From NCBI RefSeq assembly GCF_902726565.1, contig NZ_CACVAF010000004.1:62001-126000 (forward strand): a DNA stretch of 64,000 nt. The letters are read 5' to 3'. Below, one piece after another: positions 50,077 to 60,128 of this stretch. The notes beneath the pieces are model-generated. The model did no database searches, had not been told where the DNA came from, and was given only the letters and a program-made list of their open reading frames with translations. Origin of the DNA: Yersinia vastinensis (GTDB lineage: Bacteria; Pseudomonadota; Gammaproteobacteria; Enterobacterales; Enterobacteriaceae). The translations under genes and the position numbers were made by a program. Positions within the stretch are counted from its first letter, which is position 1. Every line of letters begins with the position of its first letter.

Positions 50077-50823
50077 ATGTTAAGCATCAAGAATTTAAAA
50101 GTCAGTGTCGAAGGTAATGAGATTCTTAAAGGGTTAGATCTGGAGATCAAACCCGGTGAAGTGCATGCCATTATGGGGCCGAACGGCTCAGGAAAAAGTA
50201 CCTTATCGGCAGCCTTGGCCGGGCGCGAAGAGTATGAAGTCACTGAAGGCAGCGTCACATTCAAGGGTAAAGATTTACTTGAGTTAGACCCAGAAGATCG
50301 TGCCGGTGAAGGTGTGTTTCTGGCCTTCCAATATCCGGTAGAAATCCCTGGTGTGAGTAACCATTTCTTCCTGCAAACTGCTGTCAATGCAGTGCGAAAA
50401 TATCGCCAGCAGGAACCGCTAGATCGTTTTGATTTTTCAGATTTCATTGAAGAAAAAATTGAGTTACTCAAAATGCCTGCGGACTTGCTAACTCGTTCAG
50501 TTAACGTAGGTTTTTCCGGTGGCGAGAAAAAACGTAATGATATCTTGCAGATGGCAGCGCTGGAGCCTTCTTTATGCATTTTGGATGAAACCGATTCAGG
50601 TTTGGATATCGACGCACTCAAAATCGTCGCCAACGGGGTTAACTCGCTGCGTGATGAAAACCGCGCATTCATCATCGTGACCCATTACCAACGCATCCTT
50701 GATTATGTCAAACCCGACTTTGTTCATGTCTTATATCAGGGGCGAATCATCAAGTCTGGTGATTTCACATTGGTGAAACAGTTGGAGGAGCAAGGCTATG
50801 GCTGGCTTACCGACCAACAGTAA
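50077..50823 (+). CDS. sufC: Fe-S assembly ATPase SufC
   Basis: A 248-residue ABC-type ATPase, soluble, that drives conformational change in SufBCD. Walker [19 protein letters not shown], signature VGFSGGEKKRNDILQMA, Walker B LCILDETDSGLDIDALK (ETDSGLD is typical for SufC) and the H-loop in FIIVTHYQRIL. ATG 50077 has AAGGAAAC upstream; the 50050 codon is discounted. It overlaps sufD by 26 bases. Confidence 0.97.
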   Translation: MLSIKNLKVSVEGNEILKGLDLEIKPGEVHAIMGPNGSGKSTLSAALAGREEYEVTEGSVTFKGKDLLELDPEDRAGEGVFLAFQYPVEIPGVSNHFFLQTAVNAVRKYRQQEPLDRFDFSDFIEEKIELLKMPADLLTRSVNVGFSGGEKKRNDILQMAALEPSLCILDETDSGLDIDALKIVANGVNSLRDENRAFIIVTHYQRILDYVKPDFVHVLYQGRIIKSGDFTLVKQLEEQGYGWLTDQQ

Positions 50824-52093
50824 TATGCTGGAGCAGCAACATATTGATGCATTAAAGCATTTTGGCCAATTATTTAAGCAGCGCCAGAGTGGATACTCCG
50901 CAGATGCAACGGCGCATTGGCAACAGGTGCTACAATTGGGCTTTCCTACCGCTAAACACGAAGACTGGAAATACACGCCACTAGAGCGTTTATTTGCCCA
51001 TGATTTCGGTTTTGCCCCTGCGCCGACGGTAACGCCCGCTCAGCGTGATGTCTTGTCTCTGGTGCAAGATGCTCACCGCTTAGTCTTTATTGATGGGCGA
51101 TATTCCCCTGAATTAAGTGACGATGAATGTGGCCCGTATCAACTAACAAAAGAGGTGGAAAATGCACAGTTCCCTGCGCCTATCCAGTCAGAAGTCTTTT
51201 TGCATTTGACTGAGAGTCTGGCACAGGAGGGGTTACATATCCGTTTGCCTGCGGGGAAACACAGCGACAAACCCCTTTATCTGCTGCATATCAGTTCGGG
51301 TAATGACTCTGGTTCGGTTAACACCAGCCATTACCGTCACCATCTGGCTATTGAGACAGCAGCACAGGCTGAGGTGATTGAACATTTTGTCAGTCTCAAT
51401 GATCAACCACACTTTACCGGCGCACGGCTCACTATTGCCGTGGGTGACAATGCCGAGTTAAGTCACTGCAAATTGGCGTTTGAAACCCCACAAAGTTACC
51501 ATTTTGCTCATAATGATTTAGTGTTAAGCCGTGATGCGCGCGCCAAAAGCGACAGTTTCTTACTTGGTGCGGGGCTGACTCGTCATAACACCAGTGCCCA
51601 GTTAAATGGCGAGGGAGCAACGTTATCGATTAATAGTCTATTACTGCCGATAGGGCGTGAAATTTGCGATACACGCACCTATCTGGAGCATAACAAAGGC
51701 TATTGTGAAAGCCGCCAATTGCACAAAACCATTGTTCGTGAACGGGGTAAAGCGGTCTTTAATGGCATGATTAAAGTGGCCCAACACGCGCTAAAAACTG
51801 ACGGTCAGATGACCAACAATAACTTGCTGCTGAGTAGGTTGGCGGAAGTTGACACCAAGCCACAGTTGGAAATTTATGCCGATGACGTGAAGTGCAGCCA
51901 CGGTGCTACAGTGGGGCGAATTGATGCAGAGCAGCTATTTTATCTGCAATCACGCGGTATCCATCAGGCTGATGCACAGCAAATGATCATTTTTGCATTT
52001 GCGGCTGAATTGACCGAAGCCATCCATAACGAAACTATCCGTAAAGTGGTCTTAGCGCGCATTGCTACACGATTGGCTGAGGAATCGTTATGA
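50798..52093 (+). CDS. sufD: Fe-S scaffold complex subunit SufD
   Basis: A 431-residue paralogue of SufB needed for iron entry into the SufBCD scaffold. It begins [20 protein letters not shown] and has [13 protein letters not shown] near residue 55. Its beta-helix core includes [15 protein letters not shown] [20 protein letters not shown] with the conserved His that works with SufB Cys. It starts inside the sufC end and its stop overlaps sufS, indicating tight coupling. Confidence 0.95.
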   Translation: MAGLPTNSNMLEQQHIDALKHFGQLFKQRQSGYSADATAHWQQVLQLGFPTAKHEDWKYTPLERLFAHDFGFAPAPTVTPAQRDVLSLVQDAHRLVFIDGRYSPELSDDECGPYQLTKEVENAQFPAPIQSEVFLHLTESLAQEGLHIRLPAGKHSDKPLYLLHISSGNDSGSVNTSHYRHHLAIETAAQAEVIEHFVSLNDQPHFTGARLTIAVGDNAELSHCKLAFETPQSYHFAHNDLVLSRDARAKSDSFLLGAGLTRHNTSAQLNGEGATLSINSLLLPIGREICDTRTYLEHNKGYCESRQLHKTIVRERGKAVFNGMIKVAQHALKTDGQMTNNNLLLSRLAEVDTKPQLEIYADDVKCSHGATVGRIDAEQLFYLQSRGIHQADAQQMIIFAFAAELTEAIHNETIRKVVLARIATRLAEESL

Positions 52094-53310
52094 GTCTTTC
52101 TGTCGAACAGGTAAGAGCTGATTTCCCACTGCTTAACCGTCAGGTTAATGGGCAGCCGTTGGCATATTTGGACAGCGCTGCCAGTGCCCAAAAACCCCAA
52201 ATCGTTATTGATCGGGAATTGAACTTTTATCGTGAGGGCTATGCGGCGGTTCATCGGGGGATTCATACCTTGAGTGCGCAAGCAACCGAACAGATGGAAG
52301 CAGTACGTAGTCAGGTAGCAGGGTTTATTAATGCCGCTTCTGCTGAAGAAATTGTTTTCGTCAAAGGCACGACAGAGGCCATCAATCTGGTGGCTAACAG
52401 CTATGGTCGCCGTGTATTGAAAGCGGGCGACAGCATTATTATTACCGAAATGGAGCATCACGCCAATATTGTGCCTTGGCAGATGCTGGCAACGGATCTT
52501 GGTGTTGACGTTCGGGTATGGCCGTTAACCGCAACAGGGGAGTTGGCGCTAAGCGCATTGGCGGGTTTGATTGATGAAACCACTCGGCTGTTGGCGATTA
52601 CCCAAGTTTCCAATGTGCTGGGAACGGTTAATCCAATCAAAGAGATTGTCGCGCAGGCTAAAGCGGCAGGTTTGGTGGTATTGGTGGATGGTGCGCAAGC
52701 TATCATGCATCAGAGCGTCGATGTGCAAGATTTAGATTGTGACTTCTATGCCTTCTCAGGCCATAAGCTCTACGGGCCGTCTGGCATCGGCATCTTATAT
52801 GGTAAGCAGGCATTATTAGCACAAATGCCACCATGGGAAGGTGGCGGCTCGATGATAAAAACCGTGAGCTTAACCCAAGGCACTACCTTTGCTGATGCAC
52901 CGTGGCGTTTTGAAGCAGGCTCACCGAATACAGCCGGGATTATGGGGTTGGGAGCGGCAATCAGCTATGTGAATGAGTTGGGGCTGGAGCATATCCAACA
53001 ATATGAACAGTCGCTGATACAGTATGCATTAGAACAACTTAGCCAGATTCAGAGCCTGGTAATCTATGGTCCGACAAAACGAGCCGGGGTTATTGCTTTC
53101 AATCTTGGGGTACACCATGCTTATGATGTGGGGAGTTTTCTCGATCAGTACGGTATTGCTATTCGTACCGGGCATCATTGTGCGATGCCGCTAATGGCGT
53201 ACTATCAGGTGCCAAGCATGTGTCGTGCGTCGTTGGCACTTTATAATACGCGCGAAGAAGTCGACCGGCTGGTCCGCGGGTTGCAACGTATCGAAAAGTT
53301 GCTGGGCTAA
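52090..53310 (+). CDS. sufS: Cysteine desulfurase SufS
   Basis: A 406-residue class V aminotransferase-fold PLP enzyme that removes sulfur from cysteine for the Suf pathway. The PLP lysine is in [20 protein letters not shown]; the active-site Cys is in [23 protein letters not shown]. It overlaps sufD by four bases (ATGA). Length matches E. coli SufS (406). It is followed not by sufE directly but by a terminator-like hairpin. Confidence 0.96.
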   Translation: MSLSVEQVRADFPLLNRQVNGQPLAYLDSAASAQKPQIVIDRELNFYREGYAAVHRGIHTLSAQATEQMEAVRSQVAGFINAASAEEIVFVKGTTEAINLVANSYGRRVLKAGDSIIITEMEHHANIVPWQMLATDLGVDVRVWPLTATGELALSALAGLIDETTRLLAITQVSNVLGTVNPIKEIVAQAKAAGLVVLVDGAQAIMHQSVDVQDLDCDFYAFSGHKLYGPSGIGILYGKQALLAQMPPWEGGGSMIKTVSLTQGTTFADAPWRFEAGSPNTAGIMGLGAAISYVNELGLEHIQQYEQSLIQYALEQLSQIQSLVIYGPTKRAGVIAFNLGVHHAYDVGSFLDQYGIAIRTGHHCAMPLMAYYQVPSMCRASLALYNTREEVDRLVRGLQRIEKLLG

Positions 53311-53338
53311 ACACTGACAGTTCGCGACACAGCCCCCT

Positions 53339-53376
53339 AAAGCCGACTATCATTTTAAGCAGTCGGCTTTTATTTT
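53339..53376 (+). terminator. Terminator-like hairpin between sufS and sufE
   Basis: A perfect ten-base-pair AAAGCCGACT/AGTCGGCTTT stem with a 12-base loop is followed by TATTTT. It sits in the 95-base gap between sufS and sufE and has all features of an intrinsic terminator. Readthrough or a private sufE promoter would be needed for sufE expression. Confidence 0.8.
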
Positions 53377-53405
53377 GGCGTTTATTCTGTAATAGGAAGC
53401 ATGTT

Positions 53406-53828
53406 ATGGCGGGTTTGCCAGATAAAGATAAATTGATTCGGAATTTTTCCCGTTGCTTAAATTGGGAAGAGAAATACCTGTATGTGATCGAGTTGGGTGC
53501 ACAGTTGCCGCCGTTAACTGAGCAACAGCGCCAACCAAAGAACCTTATCTCAGGTTGTCAAAGTCAGGTATGGATTGCCATGACCCTTTCCGGTGAAGGG
53601 CGAGTGATTTTTGCCGGAGACAGTGATGCTGCGATCGTTAAAGGTTTAGTCGCCGTGGTTTTTATTCTCTATCAGGGTTTAACTGTACAGCAGATCGTCG
53701 ATTTAGATGTTCGGCCATTTTTTGCTGATTTAGCACTGAGTCAACATTTGACACCTTCGCGTTCCCAAGGGCTTGAAGCAATGATCCGCGCTATTCGAGC
53801 CAAAGCCGCAGCCTTGGCCACCAACTGA
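53406..53828 (+). CDS. sufE: Cysteine desulfuration protein SufE
   Basis: A 140-residue sulfur acceptor that takes persulfide from SufS and passes it to SufB. The acceptor Cys lies in [23 protein letters not shown] 53406 follows AGGA by eight bases; the ATG at 53401 is out of frame. In E. coli sufS and sufE are adjacent within one operon; here they are separated by a terminator-like element. A CAGCAGG/CCTGCTG hairpin follows at about 53911-53938. Confidence 0.96.
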   Translation: MAGLPDKDKLIRNFSRCLNWEEKYLYVIELGAQLPPLTEQQRQPKNLISGCQSQVWIAMTLSGEGRVIFAGDSDAAIVKGLVAVVFILYQGLTVQQIVDLDVRPFFADLALSQHLTPSRSQGLEAMIRAIRAKAAALATN

Positions 53829-54094
53829 TTTACGCCAACATTTCGTGCTTTATTCATCGGTGACTGAGCATTTTTGCGTCACGGGTCACAGTATTAAAAT
53901 GGTGGAATTTCAGCAGGTTAAATCGGCCTCCCTGCTGGAAAAAGCAGAATAAATTACATTGTAACGCCTTGATTTTTAGCGATATAAATTGCCTTTATAA
54001 TAAGGGCTGTTACTATATGGTGGCCTTATTATTGGCTGCTAAAATTAACGTAGATAGCCGAACCGAATTTTAAGAAGTGATGTAGGAACTAAGC

Positions 54095-55156
54095 ATGAAA
54101 CGTGCATTAACTTTGATTGGTATGTTATTCGCAACTTGTGTGGCGGGAAGTATCACCGCTGCCAATGCGACCGAGTATCCACTGCCACCTGCCAATAGCC
54201 GTCTGATTGGCGAAAATACGACGTATACCGTTCCAAATGATGGCCGTCCACTTGAGGCTATTGCTGCTGATTACAAAATCGGCTTGTTGGGGATGCTGGA
54301 AGCAAACCCAGGTGCTGACCCGTATCTGCCATTACCGGGTTCAGTATTAACTATCCCGACTCAGATGTTGCTGCCTGATACCCCACGTGAAGGTATTGTC
54401 ATCAACCTGGCCGAATTGCGCCTTTATTACTTCCCTAAAGGTCAGGACAAAGTTGTTGTATACCCTATCGGTATTGGCCAGTTAGGGCGTAACACCCCAA
54501 CGATGACGACCTCTGTCAGCCAGAAAATCCCGAACCCAACCTGGACACCAACGGCGAACATCCGTAAGCACTATCTGGCTGAGGGGGTGACCTTACCAGC
54601 GGTAGTTCCTGCTGGCCCAGAAAACCCTATGGGTCTGTTTGCTATGCGTTTGGCTGCCGGTCGTGGTGAGTACTTGATCCATGGTACTAACGCTAACTTC
54701 GGTATTGGTATGCGAGTGAGCTCCGGCTGTATTCGTTTACGTCCGGATGACATTGAAGCGCTGTTTAAATCAGTACCTAAAGGTACTCGCGTACAAATCA
54801 TCAATGAGCCGGTCAAATATTCTGTCGAGCCAGATGGTAAACGTTATGTGGAAGTTCATCAGCCGTTGTCTCGTGTAGACAGTGATGACCCGCAGACAAT
54901 GCCAATTGCTATCAGCAGCAGCTTGCAGAAGTTTATCAACGATAGCCAGACTAATGCACAAGTGGTTCAGGAAGCGATTGTACGCCGCTCTGGTATGCCG
55001 GTCATCGTGACAGTAGGGGAAACTGCACCTATCGAAGCTCCGGCCGCTGTAGCGCCTCAGAGCGAGCCACAACCGCAAAATGAAGAGCAGCAGCCGGCAG
55101 AAGAAGCTATTCCTAAGCTGGTTCAGCCAGGCCCGGTTTACTCCGCCGCGAATTAA
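54095..55156 (+). CDS. ldtE: L,D-transpeptidase LdtE (YnhG)
   Basis: A 353-residue periplasmic YkuD enzyme that forms 3-3 (DAP-DAP) peptidoglycan cross-links. A signal peptide (ends near AANATEYP) precedes a LysM-like segment (residues 48-90, TVPNDGRPLEAIAADYKIG). The catalytic motif is HGTNANFGIGMRVSSGCIRL, with the nucleophilic Cys near residue 212. The C-terminal 60 residues are Pro/Gln/Glu-rich and likely disordered. AGGA precedes ATG 54095; a TTGCCT/TACTAT promoter is possible near 53990-54016. It is next to lpp, whose product is attached by related enzymes. Confidence 0.93.
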   Translation: MKRALTLIGMLFATCVAGSITAANATEYPLPPANSRLIGENTTYTVPNDGRPLEAIAADYKIGLLGMLEANPGADPYLPLPGSVLTIPTQMLLPDTPREGIVINLAELRLYYFPKGQDKVVVYPIGIGQLGRNTPTMTTSVSQKIPNPTWTPTANIRKHYLAEGVTLPAVVPAGPENPMGLFAMRLAAGRGEYLIHGTNANFGIGMRVSSGCIRLRPDDIEALFKSVPKGTRVQIINEPVKYSVEPDGKRYVEVHQPLSRVDSDDPQTMPIAISSSLQKFINDSQTNAQVVQEAIVRRSGMPVIVTVGETAPIEAPAAVAPQSEPQPQNEEQQPAEEAIPKLVQPGPVYSAAN

Positions 55157-55302
55157 TCTTCAGGCCCACCTTTGCTGTGGTAGTCGCTTGTCTACCATGG
55201 CAAAGTTTCTAGCGTAACGTATTGTGAAGCATGTTGATGAGTGAGTAAAAAAGGAGATAGGGCTTCAAGGAAGGTCACTATCAGAAACAGGTTTCTACGA
55301 AG

Positions 55303-55331
55303 TAAAAAAAATGGCGCACAATGTGCGCCAT
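55303..55331 (-). terminator. Terminator of lpp
   Basis: ATGGCGCAC-AAT-GTGCGCCAT, a nine-base-pair stem with a three-base loop, followed on the minus strand by seven T residues. It lies 20 bases past the lpp stop and fits the very abundant lpp mRNA. Confidence 0.93.
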
Positions 55332-55351
55332 TTTTCATTCAGGAAGTAATA

Positions 55352-55600
<249 letters not shown>

Positions 55601-55625
55601 CTAGATTAAGTTAATCTCCATGTAG

Positions 55626-55662
55626 CGTTACAAGTATTACACAAAGTTTTTTCGAAAGAGAA
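55626..55662 (-). promoter_or_regulatory. lpp promoter
   Basis: On the minus strand TAATACT (-10, ending near 55633) and the start-site context GCTACATGG are the same as in the well-studied E. coli lpp promoter; +1 is placed at 55626 by that comparison. The AT-rich region upstream includes AAAAAACTTTG around the -35. Confidence 0.85.
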
Positions 55663-55851
55663 TAAATTTTTAGTATTAGAGGGGTTTATTTTGATCGTTC
55701 GCTCAAAGAAGCATCTTGTTTTAAAAAAAAGTTAAAAAAACGAGGCAAAACAGCCGGATTCTTTCAGATAAGTCTTACCCTGAAAAAGACTTTAGCGCTT
55801 TTAAGATAAAGTGGATTTTTGGGAAAGTTTATTTAGCGGTGGTCTAAAAAG

Positions 55852-55879
55852 AAAACGCCGCTATTGAAAGCGGCGTTTT
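55852..55879. terminator. Terminator of pykF
   Basis: AAAACGCCGC/GCGGCGTTTT, ten base pairs with an eight-base loop, 30 bases past the pykF stop. The minus strand then runs TTTTCTTTTTAG. The stem is symmetrical and could also stop plus-strand transcripts. Confidence 0.88.
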
Positions 55880-55908
55880 TAATTAATGTTCTGTCGTGCA
55901 GATTGAGA

Positions 55909-57321
55909 TTATAAGACGTGCACGGAAGAGGTATTGGTTGTGCCGCTTGGAACTAATGCACCAGAAACCATAACAACAACGTCACCTTTCTGTGCCAAGC
56001 CGCTTGCCAACGCAGCTTCTTTACCGATGCGATAGAAATCATCTGTTGAAGCAATTTCGTTGACCAGTTGAGTGACAACACCTTTAGTCAGAATTAACTG
56101 GCGAGCAGTCGTCTCGTTGGTGGTCAGTGCCAAGATAGTCGCAGTCGGGAAGTATTTACGTACTGACTTAGCCGATTTACCGCCGCCAGTTGCCACGACA
56201 ATGACTTTGGCTTCCAGTTTTTCTGCGGTTTCTACAGCGCCACGGCAAACTGCTTCAGTGATACGCATTTTGCGGTTGTCGTTCAGTGTTTCGATGCGGC
56301 TAGGCATGATACGGTCTGTACGCTCACAGATGGTCGCCATGATGGTAACAGACTCTAATGGGTACTTACCCTTAGCACTTTCACCAGACAGCATCACGGC
56401 ATCTGTACCGTCCAAAATGGCGTTAGCAACGTCACCCGCTTCTGCACGGGTAGGGCGTGGGTTCTTGATCATGGAATCGAGCATTTGAGTTGCAGTAATA
56501 ACAACTTTACGTGCGCGGTTACATTTCTCAATCATCATCTTCTGCGCGAAGATAACTTCTTCAACCGGGATCTCAACGCCGAGGTCACCACGAGCAACCA
56601 TGATACCGTCAGAGGCTTCCAGGATTTCGTCGAAGTTATTCAGACCTTCCTGGTTTTCAATTTTGGAGATGATCTGGATGTGCTCGCCGCCGTGTGCTTT
56701 CAGGTGTTCGCGAATTTCCAAAACATCTGAACGTTTACGGATAAAGGACGCGGCAACGAAGTCCACACCTTGCTCACAACCAAAGATCAGGTCGGCTTTA
56801 TCTTTTTCTGCTAATGCAGGCAGCTGGATAGAAACGCCTGGCAGGTTAACGCCTTTATTCTCGCCCAGGTCACCGTTGTTCAGTACTTTACATACCACGG
56901 TGCTCTCAGTGACTTCGGTCACTTCCATGCCAATCAAACCATCGTCAACCAGCACTGTGTTACCAATTTTCAGGTCAGCAGCAAAACCTGGATAGGTCAC
57001 AGCCACAATGCTGTTGTTACCAATAACGCTCTGGTCAGTGGTGAAAGTGAAAGTTTGGCCGGCAACCAGCGCTGCGTCTTTACCGCCTTCCAGTTTCATG
57101 GTGCGGATTTCTGGGCCTTTGGTGTCCAGCAAGATACCGGCCTTCAGGCCAGTTTCTGCCATAACAGCACGGATGTTCTTGATACGCTGACCATGTTCTT
57201 CATAGTCACCGTGTGAAAAGTTTAAGCGCATAACGTTCATGCCAGCGTTCAGCAGTTTCGTCAGCATTTCTTTAGATTCGGTTTTTGGACCGATAGTACA
57301 AACAATTTTAGTCTTTTTCAT
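55909..57321 (-). CDS. pykF: Pyruvate kinase I
   Basis: A 470-residue glycolytic enzyme making pyruvate and ATP from PEP and ADP, activated by fructose 1,6-bisphosphate. Motifs: [46 protein letters not shown] with the catalytic Lys, and [16 protein letters not shown]. The C-terminal allosteric domain covers residues 350-470. Size and sequence match PykF rather than PykA. With PpsA it forms opposite arms of the PEP-pyruvate node. A Cra-like site lies just beyond its promoter. Confidence 0.97.
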   Translation of the reverse strand: MKKTKIVCTIGPKTESKEMLTKLLNAGMNVMRLNFSHGDYEEHGQRIKNIRAVMAETGLKAGILLDTKGPEIRTMKLEGGKDAALVAGQTFTFTTDQSVIGNNSIVAVTYPGFAADLKIGNTVLVDDGLIGMEVTEVTESTVVCKVLNNGDLGENKGVNLPGVSIQLPALAEKDKADLIFGCEQGVDFVAASFIRKRSDVLEIREHLKAHGGEHIQIISKIENQEGLNNFDEILEASDGIMVARGDLGVEIPVEEVIFAQKMMIEKCNRARKVVITATQMLDSMIKNPRPTRAEAGDVANAILDGTDAVMLSGESAKGKYPLESVTIMATICERTDRIMPSRIETLNDNRKMRITEAVCRGAVETAEKLEAKVIVVATGGGKSAKSVRKYFPTATILALTTNETTARQLILTKGVVTQLVNEIASTDDFYRIGKEAALASGLAQKGDVVVMVSGALVPSGTTNTSSVHVL

Positions 57322-57854
57322 GACGGATTTTTTCTACAAGTTGTGATGGATAAAAAGCGAAAGTTCCGTTACGTACTGCAACGGAGTGGGATCTGATTAG
57401 TGTCTGGTGTAGCGAAACGTGACCAAGAAGCAAAACATTACTAAGAATAGATGACAGTTGCGGAAGTTGAGCGGAAAACTTTAGCACGAGGCTAAACGCA
57501 TGATCGGAATACGATGGCGTAAATGCGAGTTGTATTTTTTTAGCGTATCTACAGATCAAGATGCTGAAACCATTCAACTGAAACGACGGTTCGTATTATA
57601 GGCGGTAAGTCGCGGGAAATGAAATAGAAAACAGAAACTCATTGCCGTTTTTTATAAAAAGGGGGATTTTGTCGCGCAAACACTGAGAATAATGCTTAGT
57701 TTGTTGCGCAACTGCTGTGGTTTTTAACATTTATTGCGAACTTTTTAAAATAAATAGCGAAAGCATGGAAGCACGATAAGAGGTGATAACGATAGTGCCG
57801 CAATGCAATAGGGAGCAGTGAAATAACATTAGGAGGCAAGGTATTATTGCGAAG
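57322..57854. other. pykF upstream region and tRNA-Val downstream region
   Basis: More than 500 bases without a gene. The pykF promoter and Cra site lie at 57565-57600. Between them and the last tRNA (57855) the sequence is AT-rich, with a GTTGCGCAAC palindrome near 57702. No clear intrinsic terminator for the tRNA transcript was found. Confidence 0.5.
57565..57600 (-). promoter_or_regulatory. pykF promoter with Cra (FruR) site
   Basis: On the minus strand a perfect TATAAT (57595-57600) is followed, about 12 bases past the predicted start point, by TGAATGGTTTCA (57565-57576), a close match to the Cra palindrome TGAATCGATTCA. A repressor bound there would block elongation, as Cra represses pykF in E. 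coli. Confidence 0.7.
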
Positions 57855-57931
57855 TGGTGCGTTCTAATGGACTCGAACCATCGACCCCCACCATGTCAAG
57901 GTGGTGCTCTAACCAACTGAGCTACGGACGC
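57855..57931 (-). tRNA. tRNA-Val(GAC), copy 3, with mismatched acceptor stem
   Basis: This 77-base sequence has a GAC anticodon in the loop TTGACAT and encoded CCA. Anticodon, D and T arms equal the other two copies. The 3' acceptor strand is AGAACGC where the others have CGGACGC, while the 5' strand remains GCGTCCG. Positions 5-68 (C-A) and 7-66 (G-A) therefore cannot pair. It is last in the transcript order. Confidence 0.88.
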
Positions 57932-57980
57932 ACATTGTACTCTTTATTTACAGTAATTCTGGTGTTGCGAAAACGATGTT

Positions 57981-58057
57981 TGGTGCGTCCGAATGGACTC
58001 GAACCATCGACCCCCACCATGTCAAGGTGGTGCTCTAACCAACTGAGCTACGGACGC
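57981..58057 (-). tRNA. tRNA-Val(GAC), copy 2
   Basis: A complete 77-base tRNA with GAC anticodon and encoded CCA. The acceptor stem GCGTCCG/CGGACGC is fully paired. It lies in the middle of three copies spaced exactly 126 bases apart, with a 49-base spacer identical to the next one. Confidence 0.97.
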
Positions 58058-58106
58058 ACATTGTACTCTTTATTTACAGTAATTCTGGTGTTGCGAAAAC
58101 GATGTT

Positions 58107-58183
58107 TGGTGCGTCCGAATGGACTCGAACCATCGACCCCCACCATGTCAAGGTGGTGCTCTAACCAACTGAGCTACGGACGC
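58107..58183 (-). tRNA. tRNA-Val(GAC), copy 1
   Basis: The first copy in transcription order, identical in sequence to copy 2, with a fully paired acceptor stem and encoded CCA. The position after pykF matches the valV-valW locus of E. coli, which has two copies. A possible promoter (TTGATG, 16 bases, TAAGAA) lies upstream. Confidence 0.97.
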
Positions 58184-58365
58184 GCAATAACATCTATTTC
58201 TTACAGCGTGACTCTCTGCCATCAACACTGACAGCGGGGACGAATATTAACGAGCCGCCCGTCTGCTGGCAAGGGGAAAAACACAATATTCACCGCAAAC
58301 TCACGTAATTGCTGCGCTTTTGCCCATTGCGCTGTTTTTTTCTCCATCTTTATGGCTTTGGTGGC

Positions 58366-58393
58366 GCGCTAATTGCGGGCGGGCAATTAGCGC
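58366..58393. terminator. Palindrome downstream of mdtK
   Basis: GCGCTAATTGC/GCAATTAGCGC, a perfect 11-base-pair stem with a six-base loop, 17 bases past the mdtK stop. Neither side has a T-tract, so it may be a transcript-stabilising palindrome rather than a true intrinsic terminator. Confidence 0.6.
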
Positions 58394-58409
58394 CTGAAAA
58401 TTTATGTCG

Positions 58410-59783
58410 TTAATGGGCCGCTTTTTGCAGGATAAACGCCGGTGACTGTTTTTGTAGCCAACGGATACGCAAGGCCATCAAAATTGCCGCTGACGTTAGG
58501 CCGATAACAAACCCTATCCAGAAACCACTTGGCCCCATAGCTGGGACGATATAATCCGTCAGCCCCAGCAAATAACCACTCGGTAGTCCGAGCAACCAAT
58601 AGGCGGTAAAAGTGATAAAGAAGATTGAACGAGTATCTTTATACCCTCGTAACACGCCGCTGCCGATCACCTGCACAGCATCAGATAATTGGTAGATAGC
58701 TGCTAGCAGCATTAAGTGGGAAGCCATCATCACTACAGCAGGGGTTTTATTGTAGAGCAGGGCGATGTGCTCGCGGAAAATAACGGTAAATATTGCCGTC
58801 ACGCAAGCTAACAATAAGCCCACTGCGATACTGGTATAGGCAGAGACTCGGGCTTGCTCAACAGACCCTTGGCCGAGCCGAAACCCGACACGAATCGTTG
58901 CCGCGACACTTAACGACATCGGCAGCATAAACATCAATGAGCTGAAGTTGAGAGCAATCTGGTGCCCAGCTACGGCAACAATACCCAGCGGAGAGACCAG
59001 TAAGGCAACCACCGCGAACAGCGTGACTTCGAAAAATAGTGCTAATGCAACCGGTAGCCCCAGAGCACCGAGGCGTTTCATTACTTGCCAGTCAGGTGCG
59101 GCAAAACCTTTTTCTAGTTTGATATCTTGCTGTGAGCGTGCGCGGCTGACATACCAACGCATCATCAGGAACATCACCCAGTAAACAGTTCCAGTTGCCA
59201 CCCCGCAACCCACGCCCCCTAATGCGGGAGCACCAAACTTACCGTAGATGAAGATATAGTTAACCGGAATATTAACGAGCAAACCAATAAAGCCAATCAC
59301 CATCCCAGGTTTGGTTTTGGATAACCCTTCGCACTGATTACGCAGAACTTGGAAAAACAGGTAGCCGGGCGCTCCCCACATAATAGCGTGCAGGAATCTC
59401 ACTGCTTTATCGGCTAGCACTGGATCAATATTATGCATTTGCTTAATAACGTGGTCGCTATTATAGAGCACCACCATAATAAGCAGGGAAACACATAATG
59501 CCAGCCAAAAACCTTGTCTAACTTGATGCGCGATTTGGCTACGTCGACCGGAACCGTTGAGTTGAGCCACGGTTGGCGTCAGGGCCAAAAGTAATCCATG
59601 GCCAAATAAAATCGCAGGTAACCAAATAGAGGTCCCAACTGCCACTGCGGCCATATCCGTTGCACTCACAGAACCCGCCATGATGGTATCCACGACACCC
59701 ATGGCAGTTTGAGACAATTGCGCGATGACAACAGGAATAGCGAGAGCCAATAAGCTACGCGCTTCTATAATATACTTCTGCAC
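58410..59783 (-). CDS. mdtK: Multidrug efflux MATE transporter MdtK (NorM)
   Basis: A 457-residue inner-membrane MATE-family antiporter with 12 helices, exporting cationic drugs such as norfloxacin in exchange for sodium or protons. Typical segments: [60 protein letters not shown] and [20 protein letters not shown]. Length matches E. coli MdtK (457). Its upstream region contains an ERIC element, and ribE is divergent beyond it. Confidence 0.95.
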   Translation of the reverse strand: MQKYIIEARSLLALAIPVVIAQLSQTAMGVVDTIMAGSVSATDMAAVAVGTSIWLPAILFGHGLLLALTPTVAQLNGSGRRSQIAHQVRQGFWLALCVSLLIMVVLYNSDHVIKQMHNIDPVLADKAVRFLHAIMWGAPGYLFFQVLRNQCEGLSKTKPGMVIGFIGLLVNIPVNYIFIYGKFGAPALGGVGCGVATGTVYWVMFLMMRWYVSRARSQQDIKLEKGFAAPDWQVMKRLGALGLPVALALFFEVTLFAVVALLVSPLGIVAVAGHQIALNFSSLMFMLPMSLSVAATIRVGFRLGQGSVEQARVSAYTSIAVGLLLACVTAIFTVIFREHIALLYNKTPAVVMMASHLMLLAAIYQLSDAVQVIGSGVLRGYKDTRSIFFITFTAYWLLGLPSGYLLGLTDYIVPAMGPSGFWIGFVIGLTSAAILMALRIRWLQKQSPAFILQKAAH

Positions 59784-59802
59784 GTATGCACCTTTCTAAT
59801 TA

Positions 59803-59924
59803 ATACCCATTTTTCAAATGACTGGTGTGCGGTCCGCACGCACTGACCCGGATGACTGACCTGTGCCCGCTCACCGAGATGCGCTTGTTTGCCGCCTGCC
59901 TGTACTTTGAAATCAATTGAGTAT
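59803..59924. repeat. ERIC element (diverged copy)
   Basis: The 122 bases begin ATACCCATTTTTCAAATG and end TTTGAAATCAATTGAGTAT, with GTTTGCCGCCTGCCTGTACT in the right half. This follows the ERIC consensus as I recall it (ATACCC ... TTGCCGCCTTCCTGCAACTC ... GGGTAT) with many substitutions. Such 120-130 base palindromic repeats are very common in Yersinia. It lies between mdtK and ribE, so it is probably part of the mdtK 5' transcribed or promoter region. Confidence 0.8.
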
Positions 59925-60128
59925 ACTGAGACGACTTATCGAGAGATAAATAAAAATAGCGGGAAAGCGATATAGGATTGTACCTGCTCGCCAAGCTTAA
60001 GCAATCTTTGTCATTAAAAATCCCGGAAGTGCCTTTTTCATTTAAGTGGTTTGGTTTTCCTGACCTTATGAGGCAAAATCAGGGCAAAGCATTTTCTTTT
60101 TATAGATAACAGATAAGAGGCATGGCGT

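Larger units (their letters stand above)
57855..58183 (-). repeat. Tandem 126-base repeat carrying tRNA-Val
   Basis: Three tRNA units start at 126-base intervals. Each unit is a 77-base tRNA plus a 49-base spacer; the two spacers (57932-57980 and 58058-58106) read identical. This points to recent tandem duplication or ongoing gene conversion. Confidence 0.93.

Noticed and set aside
57855..58183. Integration (attachment) site at the tRNA-Val array
   Set aside because: No integrase gene, no displaced tRNA 3' repeat beyond the array, and flanking genes match core synteny.
57854..58231. 125-codon repetitive open frame on the plus strand
   Set aside because: It is the antisense reading of the three tandem tRNA-Val genes; the protein repeat simply follows the 126-base DNA repeat.
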